64,000 nt of DNA, taken from the NCBI GenBank assembly GCA_009741485.1, contig CM019214.1, positions 54,524,550 through 54,588,549 on the forward strand, written 5' to 3'. The stretch is from Malurus cyaneus samueli (Eukaryota > Chordata > Aves > Passeriformes > Maluridae). The first letter of the stretch is position 1, and each line of letters starts with the position of its first letter. Shown in pieces: positions 1 through 12,200 of this stretch. A program made the position numbers and the translations under genes. Below the pieces are notes generated by a model that saw only the letters and a program-made list of their open reading frames with translations, was not told the origin of the DNA and made no database searches.

Positions 1-3000
1 AAACCCAAGTACAAACCTACAAGTTTCATTAAGACTTTGACTTATTAATGATGTATACATCTAGAAGGTAACAAGATTGTTCTGAAATCGAATTAATCAT
101 TATTACTTTCATCATTTTATAGGTAAGTTTCTTCTTTTTTTCCCCCAAATATTGCATTCACAGCTAGCTTACACAAATCTGTTGTTAATTTGCACACAGA
201 TGTCACTCTCTGCAGGACATAAAAACAAAGCAGAGATAGCCAGCAGTACTATTTGTTGTGGCATCACGTTTACAGAAGCAGCCTGGCTTTAATGAGTGTT
301 TTTTATAAAACAAAAGCAAGCCCTCCAGACAGAAAATGAATGAAGATCTAATTTGCTCTTCACTAATATTTACACAGATACACCTATTTATTTGCTGCAT
401 TGCCTGTATCATTTTTGAGGAACAAAATTGTTGAAAATTGAAGTGTTGGAATCATTTCTAGAACAATGGTACTGTTTCCCACTGTGTGGGTAAATGTGGC
501 TGACTGCAGTTTTGGACAATGTTTTTCAGGGGACAACTAAATAGTGACTTTTTCTTTTCCAAGTTTTATCATGCTGAAACTTCCAGCAAGTATTTAAAAA
601 TGAGCCATGCTGACAACCTCTTTTCTCACATAGCTGGTAGGAACTGAATTGAGATATAACATATATTGAACTCAATTGAGTAGCTAACATGGATATCTGC
701 AAGTTGCTGGACAAAAATTTACTTTCAGGAATTACAACTTGGAAATAGATGTGTAGTGGTAACTTGCGGATGGAGGTTTATAACAACTTACTGACTAGTA
801 CCTTTGCAAAATGCAAGAAACCTTTGGCAAATTTATTCAAGTCCATAAATCTATACGTAATCTATATAAACAACCTGAACTTGCAGCATTTAAGGATGAA
901 GAAACACAAAATTGTTTTGATTACTATGTAGAACAACTTTTCTTTATCTCTGCTGTAAGAATTTTGTCTCTACTGTGATCCATGTGAAGAAGTATATGAC
1001 AGCATAAACAGCACCATTTTATTCTGGTATTTTACCTCTGATATTTGTGATTATAACACAAATAAGAGTTTTAAAGGAGTAGTGTGCCTTAAGAACTGAT
1101 GAAAATAGCAGTAAAACTCTGCCCTTTCACAAGAGATTTCCCCTAACACTGAGTATAAGTACACGGAATTATGTGTGATGTTGTACTCAAATGACTCAAG
1201 TATCACATTATTGCATTCATTATTCCACTCCAGTTTTAAAATACAGTTCACTAGGCTTTTTGTAGAGAAGAGGGCCTGGATTTGGAGGGCAGCCCCTTGT
1301 AGGTACACACAAGTGTTCATGAACTGATATGCACACATTAAAGCATCCCTGGTAATAATCTTGCTTGTGAAGTGTCATTTACACAACATACTGTGTTGTA
1401 ATTTTAAATTGTATTTTGAGTTTCTGTCCAGATTAGTAAAATATTATTTCAAGGGCTAATATGGTTTTCCGCAGATATTTCAAGACATACGAATTTGATT
1501 CATTCTTCTATATTAATCTTTTCTGCCTGCAACAAATATAAAGGGATGCCAGTAGCAAAACCTCTTTTGCATCTTTGGTACCTTTGGTGAACTCCCTTAT
1601 TGTTCAAATTCTTCCTTTTTTTGCTGTATGAAAGTGATTTGGAGAAGAGTAAAACTCTACTGAATATAATGCGTTATAAAAAACATAATTCAATTTCCTA
1701 AAATAATCACTGCAATAGGTGTCAAATGAAAATGGAATATTCCTCTATGTTTGCTCGGTGTAAATTTTAAAACATCTTCAGACAATTCAGTGTTCCATGT
1801 GATGCGAACTCAAAACCAGTGCTTTTAAATACTTTTATAGGAAAAAAATGATGTTTCTTGGAATAAAACAATCTTCTAGTGCTTAAGTGAATGTGGGACC
1901 ACTCCCGGTCCATGTAACAAAAAGTACTGGTGTTTTTAATTTGTACTGAACATCTAAAGTTAGCCTTCTAGAAAGTCACATCAGTTCTTTAGCAAATGTA
2001 CCAAAATGTTCAAATTTCAGAAGTGGAAGTGGTCTGAATCACTGCAGAAGAGAGGGAATGAGAATTATAGAAGAGCAGACTGGAGGGAACCTGTGCAGAC
2101 TTGGACAAAGGAAGAAGAGCTTGACAGCAATAAACAAAGAAAGGATTGGCATGGGTAAAGTAGGAGACAAGCTGTGCCTGGACTTACAGAAGGTAGGGAA
2201 GAAAAGCCTGAAAGCACTAATAAACCCTTCTCTCCTGAGCCTTAAACAGAATAGCTGAGTTGCAAAACCCCTCTGTTTTACGGGATATGGCAGCACAACC
2301 GGAAAACAAGCATCTTTCTCTCGAGTCTAGGTCACAAGGAAGTACTCTTTGTTTTCACTTTCATGGCTTTTATAGTGTGTTTTCTAACTTTGTTAGTTCT
2401 TCCTTTTTTTTTTTCTTTTTGTTTCGTTTTTTTGTTTAACTGGAAAATTGCATACTTAGGCAATAAAAAATTTGTGATAAATTTCTTTAGTGTACATTCT
2501 ATGCACAAAGAAATAGATGATTGTTTTCTCAGTTATAGTAACTTCCAAAATTAACACCATTATGTTCCAGAGATGTAGAATGTGCAAGTGACATCAACAG
2601 CTGCTTAGAATTTTGCTTTCCTGTAATATTTGATGTTACAAAAGTGGATTGGTTGGTAGGTAGCATCAGGAGGAGAACTTAGGGAATTGCTAATGTTCAA
2701 ACTATTTTAATGGCCCTCACTAAGGTGCTCAATTAAGGTTATGCAGGTACTTTGCCATTCCTTAAATCTGACATGAGTCTTCAGAAATTAATTTTTTCTG
2801 TGACCCAATTTTTGCAGGTAATTATCCTTTCTGTTGTTTTCTCTAGTGCAGGGAATACCTCAGCTGAGATTTGGCATATCTGTTTCCAGCCATCACTACA
2901 ACAGGAAATAGTGGGAACCATGAAAATCGGTTTGTGGAATAGATGACTTTCTAAAGTATTGCATATGCACTGGATTTTAAACAAAGACCCAGAATATTTT

Positions 3001-5171
3001 TACTCTGGCTTCTGCTGCTCATAAATAAAAATAAATAAATGCTTAAAGCAATGAGCAATGAAAAACTTCCTTCTGCAATGTGAAAATCACCTCTGCCAAC
3101 AATTTGATTGTGTCCTAGGGACGTGCAGAGAAGGAATTAAAAGGAAAGATCCTCTATCAGCTCCTTTTTGTTTGTGTATTGTTTGTCACTGGATCCGTTT
3201 ATTAGCCTGGAGATAATGTGACAGTTGACTCGAGCAGTAACACAGCACTCATTAGTAAGCCTGACAGGGAGGTGCCAGCAGCTACTTGAGATTGTATTTT
3301 ATCAATCTTCATGGCTCATTTGGGAGGCTCACTACACTGTGATCTGCTCCCAGTGCTCACTGGGACAGGGGCGAGCAACTGTGAGTGCCACTAAGAGTGG
3401 GGACTTGGAGAAGTTCTTTGTGATGAGATAATCTCTCGGTGAAAAAAAGTAGTGCTGACCTAACAATTCTGCAACTTCTGCTTGACAAATTCAATATCAA
3501 ATGTAGGACACTTGCATAGAGCTTTTAATGTAAATTTTCTAACATTTCTGTACCCCTTAGGATAGTTATTTGCAGAATTCTCTCTAAAAGGAAAATTGAA
3601 AAGATGGGGGAAAACATTAATGCCAGTCTTGAAACTGTCGTCAATCAAAAGAAGCAGTGACAATACTTTACGGATTTCAATGTTTGCTCTCTCTTCCTCG
3701 ACTTTTCCCATGATATTTTTGGTAGATTATGGTAATTTTGAAGTAATTTAATGCTTTCTTTTTAATTTTAAGATCATATCGATTTGCAGCACGTTGATTC
3801 ATCACAATGATGCCAATCCCCAAATGAGAAGATTTTGTATCATTCCTTCCACATATATTAAACTCCAGTAAATAACATGAGATAATATAAAAGTAAAAAA
3901 AATCAGTGTTTCTCCCTTCCTCTCTGCATGATGAGCTTTTCAGAGACATTAGGAACACGTTTTCAGTGCCCCTGGAAAAGACAGTGACATATTCATAAAA
4001 TACACACAAGCTAAGATTCTAATTTATTTACACTGTTCCAGAATGAGTACTTTGGGTAAAAAAATAACTATTGCAAGATTCATGATAAAAACATGACTCT
4101 TGGCAAAACTGGTGCCTGTTGTGTGTGCCGCTGAAATATCATGTGCTGCTGATGGAGTTTCCTACTGCTGCGTGTTAGTAATGTCCCCCAGATTACCAGC
4201 TGAGGAAACAGAATGTCAGTTTCTGTCATGCAAGAAGAAATGTTTTAATGTGTTTAGGAGGTTAGTGCAGTATGAATTACTGAGGTACCATATGTCCTCT
4301 AAAACACATGGCAAATTTATCTTGCCAGAAGAATTGCACTCTGCACAAAAAGCACTTGGGTATGTGGTCTGATACCAGGCATACAAAAAAACCCCAAACA
4401 ATCCCCCCGCCCATTACTTATGTGCCATCTTTAGCAATAAATTTTACATAACCAGTTAAGAATTACATTGCAGCAGCAATGTATAGAACAGTTTATAGAA
4501 CATATATAGAACAGTCTGATTTCATCTATTCCAGTATTTTTTGTGTATTTATAGAATCTTGAAAATTCTATTTTCATATTTTAATATCTTATTCATATAT
4601 AGTCTGCTTATATCTGCAAAAATAAAACTTTTTTTTTTTTTAAAGGATTGTATCCTCCCTGTATCAGACATTGTCTACCCACAAATTCCTGTAATAAAAA
4701 ATGAAAGATGCTTGTGCCCAGACTCACTGAATAGAGAGAACAGATACCAAAGGTGACAGAACTCAGGGACTTGAGTAAGAGAGGGAGAATTGAAGAAAAA
4801 TGATATGAGGCTTGATGCTCATTTGGTAAGCATGGATACATGTAGAAGGAGGAGACACTGAAAGGGAAACAGAAGCCACTTCTTCACCAAGAATCCTGAA
4901 CTCTGACCATAATTTGAAACATAAATGAAGCATTCACAATGGTGCCTAAAATGACACCCTTTGAAGTGATTACACCCTTTTTTGTTGATAATTCACTTGT
5001 TGATACTAGTTATGTATTTGGGTTTTGTATAATCTGGAAGGAAATTCAGTTTATAAACCTAGAAGTCAATATGTGAATTAATTAATTCAACTATATCATC
5101 ACTGAAGTAATGCTATGCCTGTAGCAGAAAGCAATCAAAACAAGAAAATTCGCTTCTAAGTCTTCACCATG
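1..5171. other. Unique AT-rich DNA, no gene seen
   Basis: No open frame here exceeds about 110 codons and none resembles a known protein. The stretch holds short A/T runs (for example around 2400-2430 and 4629-4643), a 16-bp perfect AT palindrome at 5074-5089 and short AAAT-type simple sequence near 3021-3042. A GC-richer island at 3030-3430 is listed separately. The rest appears to be ordinary intergenic or intronic sequence. Confidence 0.7.
3030..3430. promoter_or_regulatory. Candidate conserved noncoding element
   Basis: This stretch is less AT-rich and more complex than its surroundings. It lacks simple repeats and any LINE or LTR similarity I can recognise. It carries words typical of vertebrate developmental enhancers, such as TGACAG (MEIS/TGIF-like) and several ATTAG or TAATG homeodomain cores, plus an isolated CpG-containing TCGAG. 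The 68-codon frame at 3225-3431 has no protein-like features. The call is inferred from texture only; whether it is conserved cannot be seen from one sequence. Confidence 0.25.
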
Positions 5172-5265
5172 CCATATGTCCTCTAATATCTAATTACAAC
5201 AGGGGCACAATAAGTGAGTCATTAAACTTGCACCCTATTGTGCATAGGTATTAGAGGACATGTGG
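5172..5265. repeat. Short hairpin element with 20-bp inverted ends
   Basis: The first 20 bases (5172-5191) and the last 20 (5246-5265) are reverse complements at 18 of 20 positions, including a perfect 13-base core, ATGTCCTCTAATA. Inside lies a second perfect 8-bp pair, GCACAATA at 5205-5212 with TATTGTGC at 5236-5243. The first 15 bases recur exactly at 4288-4302, so the unit may belong to a small family. A MITE-like remnant of a DNA transposon or an old palindromic repeat fits best. I do not recognise the family. Confidence 0.5.
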
Positions 5266-5629
5266 TGCATTTAAAATAAAAGAATGACATTCCATGCAAT
5301 TCTTTTATTTGTGGCAACTGTTTTTAATGTAGGAAACATTTGTCTCTATTTGGGTCTTCTGGGAGAACTGCCAAGGTTATAGTTTTTTATTAAAATGGTT
5401 TAAAAAACACCCTCAGATCTCTGGAATTTGCAATAGCTATTTGCATTAAATAGACATCAGCTTTGTTACAGGAGTCTTGAAAGTTTTCTATATTCAAACT
5501 TTTCTGATGAGTTTTTTCACCATTTAAAGAAACCGAGTTGTCACAGGACAAAGAAAGGTTCCTTTATGAAAGTTGATTAAAGGATAGTAAACAAAGAACA
5601 GACCTTTCTAGCCCCTTTTTGGGATAGAG
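5266..5629. other. No gene; AT-rich spacer
   Basis: This spacer lies between the hairpin element and the LINE fragment. No coding frame, LTR or other repeat is recognisable. Confidence 0.6.
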
Positions 5630-6320
5630 ATAAATCCATACTGGAGTACTACACAGGTAGCTGGTTGGATCAGTTTTATTGATATCTTCATTAACCACCC
5701 AGAGAAGGGACTAGACCAAGAAATCTTTCAGTTTGCAGATGATACCTTTTCAGTGAAATGTTACACCAAAGACAAGGAACTACAGAATGACCTTGAAAAT
5801 TTAAGTCAGTGGGTAAAAACATGGCAAATTAATGTAGATAAGTTTAAAGCATCTAGGAAAAAGTAAAGTTTGAACACTTGGAAGTCATGACTATGGAAAA
5901 GGTCAGTCCTTAAATTATCAGCTTGGTGGGCAAGGGAAGTCCAAAGAAGCTTTCAAAATGCTGGTCATCTCAAAGGTAAGGAAGAGAAAAAGAGAAGCAC
6001 TCATTCTCCTACAATCTAAGACTTTGTTAGCTCAACATATTCAGTATTGTGGGTTGTTTTGGCCTCTCCATGGACGGACATAACAAATTTAAAGAGTATA
6101 GAGAATTAGGAGGCAGAGTAGCAAATTTATGGGGAGAGACTCAGTTTTACGGAAGATTAAAGGTGTTATATCTGAAATTCACAAAATCGTGAAAGTGGAT
6201 AGAGTGCAAATTGGTTAATTATGTTTATAAATAGCTGAACATTCCCCTTTCTGACAGTTGCACAATTAGAATATATGAAAAGTATTATTAGATGACATTT
6301 CAAATTATGATTTCAAACTT
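5630..6320 (+). mobile_element. Ancient CR1/L3-like LINE reverse-transcriptase fragment
   Basis: Conceptual translation in shifting frames recovers non-LTR reverse-transcriptase signatures in the right order. A damaged GVPQGSVL block with an internal stop lies near 5643-5680. It is followed by IFINHPEKGLDQEIFQFADD with the catalytic FADD box at about 5736-5747, then a Leu/Trp-rich ELQNDLENLSQW stretch. LLAQHIQYCGLFW near 6030-6062 corresponds to the LVRPHLEYCVQFW block. The tail to about 6320 loosely matches the 3' part of old CR1/L3 elements. Stops and indels are frequent and the segment between FADD and the LEYCVQFW block is shortened. The copy is old and inactive. The 3' edge is uncertain. 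Confidence 0.75.
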
Positions 6321-6684
6321 TGCAGATCCCATGAAAGAGAACAGCAGCTTAGAGCCCAGCCTTGAATTTACCATTGCTAGTTGCTATTATAATTATTATT
6401 TTGCAGCACTTTTTCTTATTTTTCAAATTGTTCCTATTTCTCAGCTTCAAAATTCTCATTTTATGTCCCCTAGAGAGATTTTGGCTCATCATTTGGTTCT
6501 AACTGAGAAGTCAGTGTTAAAATATGGAAACCAATACAGTTCTTTATGGTCCAAAGTATGAAAATGTGAACCGACCTAGGTAACTCTACAGCCAGCAGTG
6601 CGCAAGATTCAGCTGCAACTCTCAAAAACTTATTGTACTGTGTAGAAGTATGTTGAAGAGAAATTCCAGATACAGTCTGATGCC
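6321..6684. other. No gene; possible tail of the LINE fragment
   Basis: AT-rich DNA between the LINE fragment and the tetranucleotide repeat. An 89-codon frame at 6292-6561 overlaps the LINE tail and has no recognisable protein character. Confidence 0.55.

Positions 6685-6745
<61 letters not shown>
6685..6745. repeat. (ATCT)n microsatellite
   Basis: About 15 uninterrupted ATCT units (61 bp) followed by a decayed unit. The open frame through it, repeating Ser-Ile-Tyr-Leu, is a by-product of the repeat and not a gene. An uninterrupted tetranucleotide run of this length is likely to vary in length between individuals. Confidence 0.97.
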
Positions 6746-6984
6746 ATCTATTCATCTCACACACTAAGACCATCATTGCTTTCTGTAATATTTCTATATT
6801 TGCTGCTTTCACTTTTCCCTATTTTACAACAGCTTCATAGGCATAAATCCACTTATCTTCCTGTTATTTTAAGAATTCCTTGGACATATATCACTCTTTT
6901 CTCCTACTGTAACTCTTCCTATTGTTTCTGCATATAGTACAAGAAAGGATATTTACTTTCCGTGGCAGAATATCCTTAACACAG
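6746..6984. other. No gene; spacer before LTR
   Basis: AT-rich unique DNA between the microsatellite and the LTR. Its last five bases, CACAG (6980-6984), are the probable left target-site copy of the LTR insertion. Confidence 0.6.
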
Positions 6985-7564
6985 TGTGCTCGTTTAGCTG
7001 GGGTAGAGTTAATTTCCTTCACGCTGGCTGGTAAGGGGCTGTGTTTTGGATTTGTGCTGAACACGGAGTTGGTAATGCAGAGATGTTTTTCTTATACTGA
7101 GCAGGACTTGCACCAAGCAAAAACCTTTTCTTCTTTTTGGGCTGCCATGCTGGGGAGGAAGTCAGGAGTGCTTGGGAGGCTGGAAAGAGACACAGACAGG
7201 ACAGGTGACCCAAACTGACCAAAGGGACATTCCAGAACATATGGCACCATGCTCAGTATGCACAGCTGAGGGGAAGAAGGCGAAAGGGGAGGATGTTGAG
7301 AGTGCTGGTGTTTGTCTTCCCAAGCCACTGCTAGGTGTGATGGGGCCTTGCTCTCCTGGAGATGGCTGAACACCTGCCTGCCCATGGGAAGCACTGGATT
7401 AATTCCTCATTTTGTTCTGCTTGCATGGCTTTAGTTTTCCCTATTAAACTGTCTTTACCTCAATCGAGGAGTTTTCTCACTTTTCCCCTTCTGATCCTCA
7501 TCCTTATCCCACTGATGGGGGAGTGAGTGGCTGTGTGGGGCTTGACTGTGCTTAAACTATGACA
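6985..7564 (+). mobile_element. Solo LTR of an avian ERVL-type endogenous retrovirus
   Basis: The unit begins with TG (6985) in a TTTAGCTGGGGTAGAGTTAA context and ends near ACTATGACA (7564), matching the avian ERVL-type LTR pattern I know. CACAG lies directly upstream (6980-6984) and again at 7563-7567, overlapping the terminal CA, and is the likely 5-bp target duplication. A 29-base block at 7198-7226 is identical to one in the LTR at 16.4 kb. The usual TATA region appears lost, reading CAGTATGCACAGC near 7255-7267. An ATTAAA poly(A) signal is at 7443-7448, followed by the T/C-rich U5 region. No gag-pol sequence adjoins it, so this is a solo LTR with no coding capacity. Confidence 0.88.
7443..7448 (+). 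terminator. LTR poly(A) signal ATTAAA
   Basis: ATTAAA sits about 120 bp before the LTR end, in the position expected for the R-region polyadenylation signal. It is the second most common vertebrate poly(A) hexamer. Whether it is used is unknown. Confidence 0.5.
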
Positions 7565-8292
7565 CAGACTGTTAGCGTAAAAGAGGAGGAAAATGGAAAA
7601 CAATTATGTTCAAGTCTCTTCAAAACACAATGCAATAAAGCAAAAACTGTGGTTATAAAATGGACTCCCTCATGTATTACCTTAGCATCTCATTTCGGGT
7701 TCTATTTTCAAAGTGTTTTCTTTCCTTGATACAGCCCCAATACAGACATTTGAGATGTACAGAACAGCAATATGAACTTTATGAAATGTCAGTAATAGCT
7801 GTGCATGCACGTAAAGTCGTTATTTTAAACAAAAAANGATGAAGAGATTAGCTCACATTAAGGTCCAGTGGTTTGCAAAATTAAAACTGTTGGAGCAGAA
7901 AAAATCCCTGATCAGATATTTTAAAATCTGAATTATAAGATCAACAATGGGCCACCAACAAATTTCAGAGTTTTGAAATAAGTCATCTTGTATCAAAGGT
8001 TACTTAATGCTAAAAAGAACATTTCAGAACTCAGTACAAAGGTAAATAACTCGCAAGAATATGAAAACCAATTTCTGTAATTATATTATCTTGTCCATTA
8101 AGGCTCCTTGAGGTATTAATAAAAATTGGACTATCTCCAAAAGTTTTCCACCATTACCATTTCAATACAATAGACTAAATGCAAGAACATGTACCATGTG
8201 CCAAAGCCACGCAATGTATGGCTATATTGCGAATTTCCACTAATATCATGGAGGATGCAGAGAAAGAAGGGAACAAAGTACCTGAACTAAAA
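7565..8292. other. No gene; unique AT-rich DNA
   Basis: Contains an assembly ambiguity (N) at 7837 after a short A run. No protein-like frame or recognised repeat is seen. Confidence 0.65.
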
Positions 8293-8366
8293 GCATTGTA
8301 CAAAGCAAATTGTAACAAATTGTACAATTGTACAAAGCATTGTACAAAGCAAATTGTACAAAGCAA
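8293..8366. repeat. Imperfect tandem repeat of TTGTACAAAGCA-type units
   Basis: Several copies of a 12-14 base unit built on TTGTACAAAGCAAA follow one another with small indels. Its centre includes a perfect 16-bp palindrome, TTGTACAATTGTACAA (8320-8335). The tract probably arose by slippage or local duplication. It yields short frames on both strands that are not genes. Confidence 0.85.
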
Positions 8367-9253
8367 AAATCTGTAAATGAAAAAATATGCAGCTTTTAAG
8401 TACAAGAACTTCATTTACTGCCTAAGAATTAATAAGGTCAGTATTTGTTTTACAGTCCACATGTTCTTATAAATAACACCTTTAAATATTTTGCCTAAAC
8501 ACCTCCACGAATTGCTAGGCTGATGGTGATATTCTTTATCATGATCCTGCTTTTCACTGTCATTTTCTCTGTCATTCAGGCTTTCTAGTAATATTAGTCA
8601 TGTCACTGTGAAACAAATTTTTGCCTGATATTTGTTTACATATTGTTGAAATGTTGCTACAGTTGCTACTAAAACATAAAATTAAGATTCTAAGAGGTAA
8701 CACTGTAGGTAAAGGGGTTGGTGCTGTTGCATGTAGGAAAGAGAAAAATCCTGAAAAAATGGAAGTTATCAAAAAGTTGGAAATCCTTCCCATGGGAAAG
8801 TTTTCTTTGGTTTTATGATATAGATTTTTTTATTACACAGCAATTAAATGTCAAATTAAAAATAAATAAATAAATCATATCATACCAAGCATATTATGAT
8901 CTTGAATAAAACACATTTGTGTTGGCTGCTCCGATATGCAGATAGTCCCAGATAACTATGCTGCAAAACATTACAGAGTGTTTTAAAAACTCAGCAGCAG
9001 ACAGCTTAAATTTTTAGCGGAAGAATTGCTTGTTATAACAAATGACTGAATAAAAACTTAGACAAATACAAGTTTATCTAGTCATATTGTGGATAAGATG
9101 CCAAAAACAAGTTTGCTGGATGTGTTTGTTTTTTTTTCTGAATGCTTGAAAATGCAGTTGGCAAAACAAAGCTGTCTGAAATCAGAGAATACACAGACTT
9201 TCAAGTATTCAAATGCATTCTTTCTTCATCTCATCTGTGACAAACATTGGATT
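8367..9253. other. No gene; unique AT-rich DNA
   Basis: Includes an (AAAT)n-type run near 8857-8874. Nothing coding is recognised. Confidence 0.65.
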
Positions 9254-9278
9254 TGTGTGTGTGTGTGTGTGTGTGTGT
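9254..9278. repeat. (TG)n microsatellite
   Basis: About 12 TG units with no interruption. Confidence 0.95.
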
Positions 9279-12200
9279 CTATGTAGGGAAGAGTGTCTTG
9301 TCTTTTTTTTTTTTCCCCAGGATTAGCCTCAGTACTTTTTTTGTAAATCACAGACACAAAAATTATATTTTCACATTTAGAAACTGCGTTTTTGAAACTT
9401 TTTAATGTTCACTTTAAAATAAAGACTATACATGACTGACCTACACTTCATATGAGAACTAATTCAAACTTGAGATAGACTCCAGCCAACATTTTTAAAA
9501 AATGCTGATTTATGAGATGGATAATTCAAATAGCCTTTAAAATTTCTGTTTCACATGAAATATTTTGAAACATACATTAACCTTTGAAATGTTTTGGGCT
9601 GTTGTCCAGAATCACAAGTCTCCTTTGACAATAGTGGGTGTTGAGGTAGTCTCTCTCACCTGAGAAAGCCCTTGCAATATAAACAATAGTGCTGCTGCAA
9701 CCATTAGAATCTGCTTTCCAAAGGGTACACCATCACTTGTTTTCTAACTATGTAAAGTTAATTTGATAAGACATCAGAAAAAGAAAAAAAAGTTTTCATT
9801 GAATTGTGGAGATTTTTAGTCACCCGTGGATGCAAATCTCTTTCATCTTCTAACTTAATAAAATAATTTAATTTGCTACTGCCCGGCCTTCAATTCTCTG
9901 TCATGCTTCCTGTAAGTTCCTTTTCTCTTCCTGGAGAGCCACAGTCGCCTCCCATACATTTGAACCCCTGGCTGGGGAAGTGGCCATGGAGGGCTCACTG
10001 ATTCCAGGTTGCCCTTGTGGCATTAGGACATCAAGGGTTAGGGCAGCAGGGTGGTGGAACCTATGGAGACCATTGGTAGCCCATCTGCTAATTCTCAAAA
10101 GACTTGTTCCAATTAAATATCTTTGGCTCTTCTACTACTCTATCAAGCTTGGTTAAAAATAACCTGAGTTTTGCCAATGGTTAAGATCAGGACTGATGGA
10201 TGAGTAGACCTTTGTTCATTCACAAACCCTTTTTCATTAAGAAACCAGCCCAAGAAGCTCATAATTGCAGAGTGTCAGGCAGACATGAACGTTGGGGTAT
10301 CTTTGCCAGCTCTCATGGTTTGCACTGTCTCACTTGGAAAATCTTATTTTTCTCTCTTTTAAAAGGTTTTTTTTTTTTTGTTTTGGCTCATTCTATAACA
10401 AAAGCATCCTTTTGGGATTCCAAAGCCTTTTTGTGGTTTTGCTGTATCCACTTCATAGAAAAATTTGATGCCCTGAATATGGTGATTTGATGCAGCATGT
10501 TAAAAATCTTCTTATGAAGTTTTGATAAGTCATGTGAAATGCAAATTAAAATGTTCCATCTAATTTAAGCAAAAGGCAGCCTTTGGGAAACTGCTAACCC
10601 AGGTTTCTGACTTTTTTGGTTCTTTTGAATTTTGGTTAAAAAGGAAAAAGATCTTATTTATACTATTTTGGTCTGTTCAGTTAGTTGCCTCAAGCCCTCC
10701 TCTCAATACCCTTTAGGTAGTTTTGACCAAATTTCACAGCAGAGTATAGGTTTCATGGATCAGAGATCAGTGGAAATGTGTAATGTAGATTGCAAACTGG
10801 TAGAAAGGGGCCCCATTAGTGACCCTGTTGAAGAAAATATTGCAACCACTGTTCAACCATTGTTGGATATCAGAGAATCCACACAAAGCAGAAGTACTTT
10901 GTCTGAGTAGGAAATGTTCACTGGAAATGTAGCATCTGTAGTGGGAGAGGGTATCAGCTGTGGCACAGAAATTCATAGCAAACTCAGCCTGTTTAGCTCT
11001 GGTACTCACTTAGCTATGAATGAGAGTGCTGTTAAATCTGTCATATGTGAGAGTGTGCACATGCATATTCCTTCAGCCAGATGAAAGCAAGCCTTGTTAT
11101 TTCCTAAACACTGTTACAAATGCGGATGCAATTGTGAATTTTTAAAAATGTAGATTTCGTTTGCTAGACATCTTACGTTGCATTTCATCTGCTATTCTTT
11201 CTAACTCCACTGCAAAACAACTCTATGCAGCAAGATTTACTGTCGCTCAAGTCACATTACTGAATGTTCCTGGTCCCATAAAATATTACTCCTACAATTG
11301 CACCGTGGAAAAGAAAGCTAAAAGGCTGAGAGGAGCTTCTATCTCTCAATTTTAAAAATGCACAGGTAAGTAGTATCACATATTTCTTAGCCACTGATAT
11401 TATTTAACAGCAAGTTTCTATGTTTTATGTCTATCAATGGGCATGTGAGTAGAGTAGTAATGAAGAAAAGTAGCTGCACCATTATAGGATGTTTTGTAAC
11501 ACAAGCTTTTCTAAGAGTTTGTTAGAATCATTGTGCTACTTTGCTTATTTGCCACTTACATTCATTTGATTTGCTGCATTGCTTTGATTTTCCTTTGGAG
11601 GAAAACACTTCTGTCTCGTCCTATCTCATCCTACTCACCTCTTTTGTTACCTTTGGCATCTCTAAAGTACTTAAAGGGTCTGAGCTGTCATGTGCTGTTG
11701 AATGAACAAATCAATTAATGTAAGGATTTTTAGTATGTCCCCGTTGCTTCACACCACCTCAAAAATACTGCAAGGCTTCAATGACTTAATTAATTAAATC
11801 TCAAATTCCTTAAATGCATGTGATCTGGATTGGAACAACTAAAAAAAGCCCATTCTTTTCACGAATTGTGCTTTCTTCCCATTAATTTCTGTTTTAAGAC
11901 TCTGGATGAACCAGATTAGTTAATACTACCAAGAAGTTAGATGAAATGGAATTAGATAATATGACCCAGTTATTATCTGTGAATGTTTTAGATTGCTTTT
12001 GTTTGATGAACATGGACTTGAGAAACTAACTTTACTGAAAACAATGCCTAGTTTGCAAATGGGAAAATTTCTGTAGTAACTGCTGGTTGTTCTAACAATA
12101 AATTAGGTCCATTGTACCCTGTACAGTTTCTACAGTGAAAAACTCAAAATGAGGAATCTGTATTTGGGCTGGTTACAAATATCTAGTAAGTCCTTTGGTA

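Noticed and set aside
6650..6937. Frame encoding repeated Ser-Ile-Tyr-Leu
   Set aside because: Produced entirely by the (ATCT)n microsatellite.
7092..7394. 100-codon minus-strand frame and overlapping plus-strand frames
   Set aside because: Lie inside a noncoding ERVL-type LTR.
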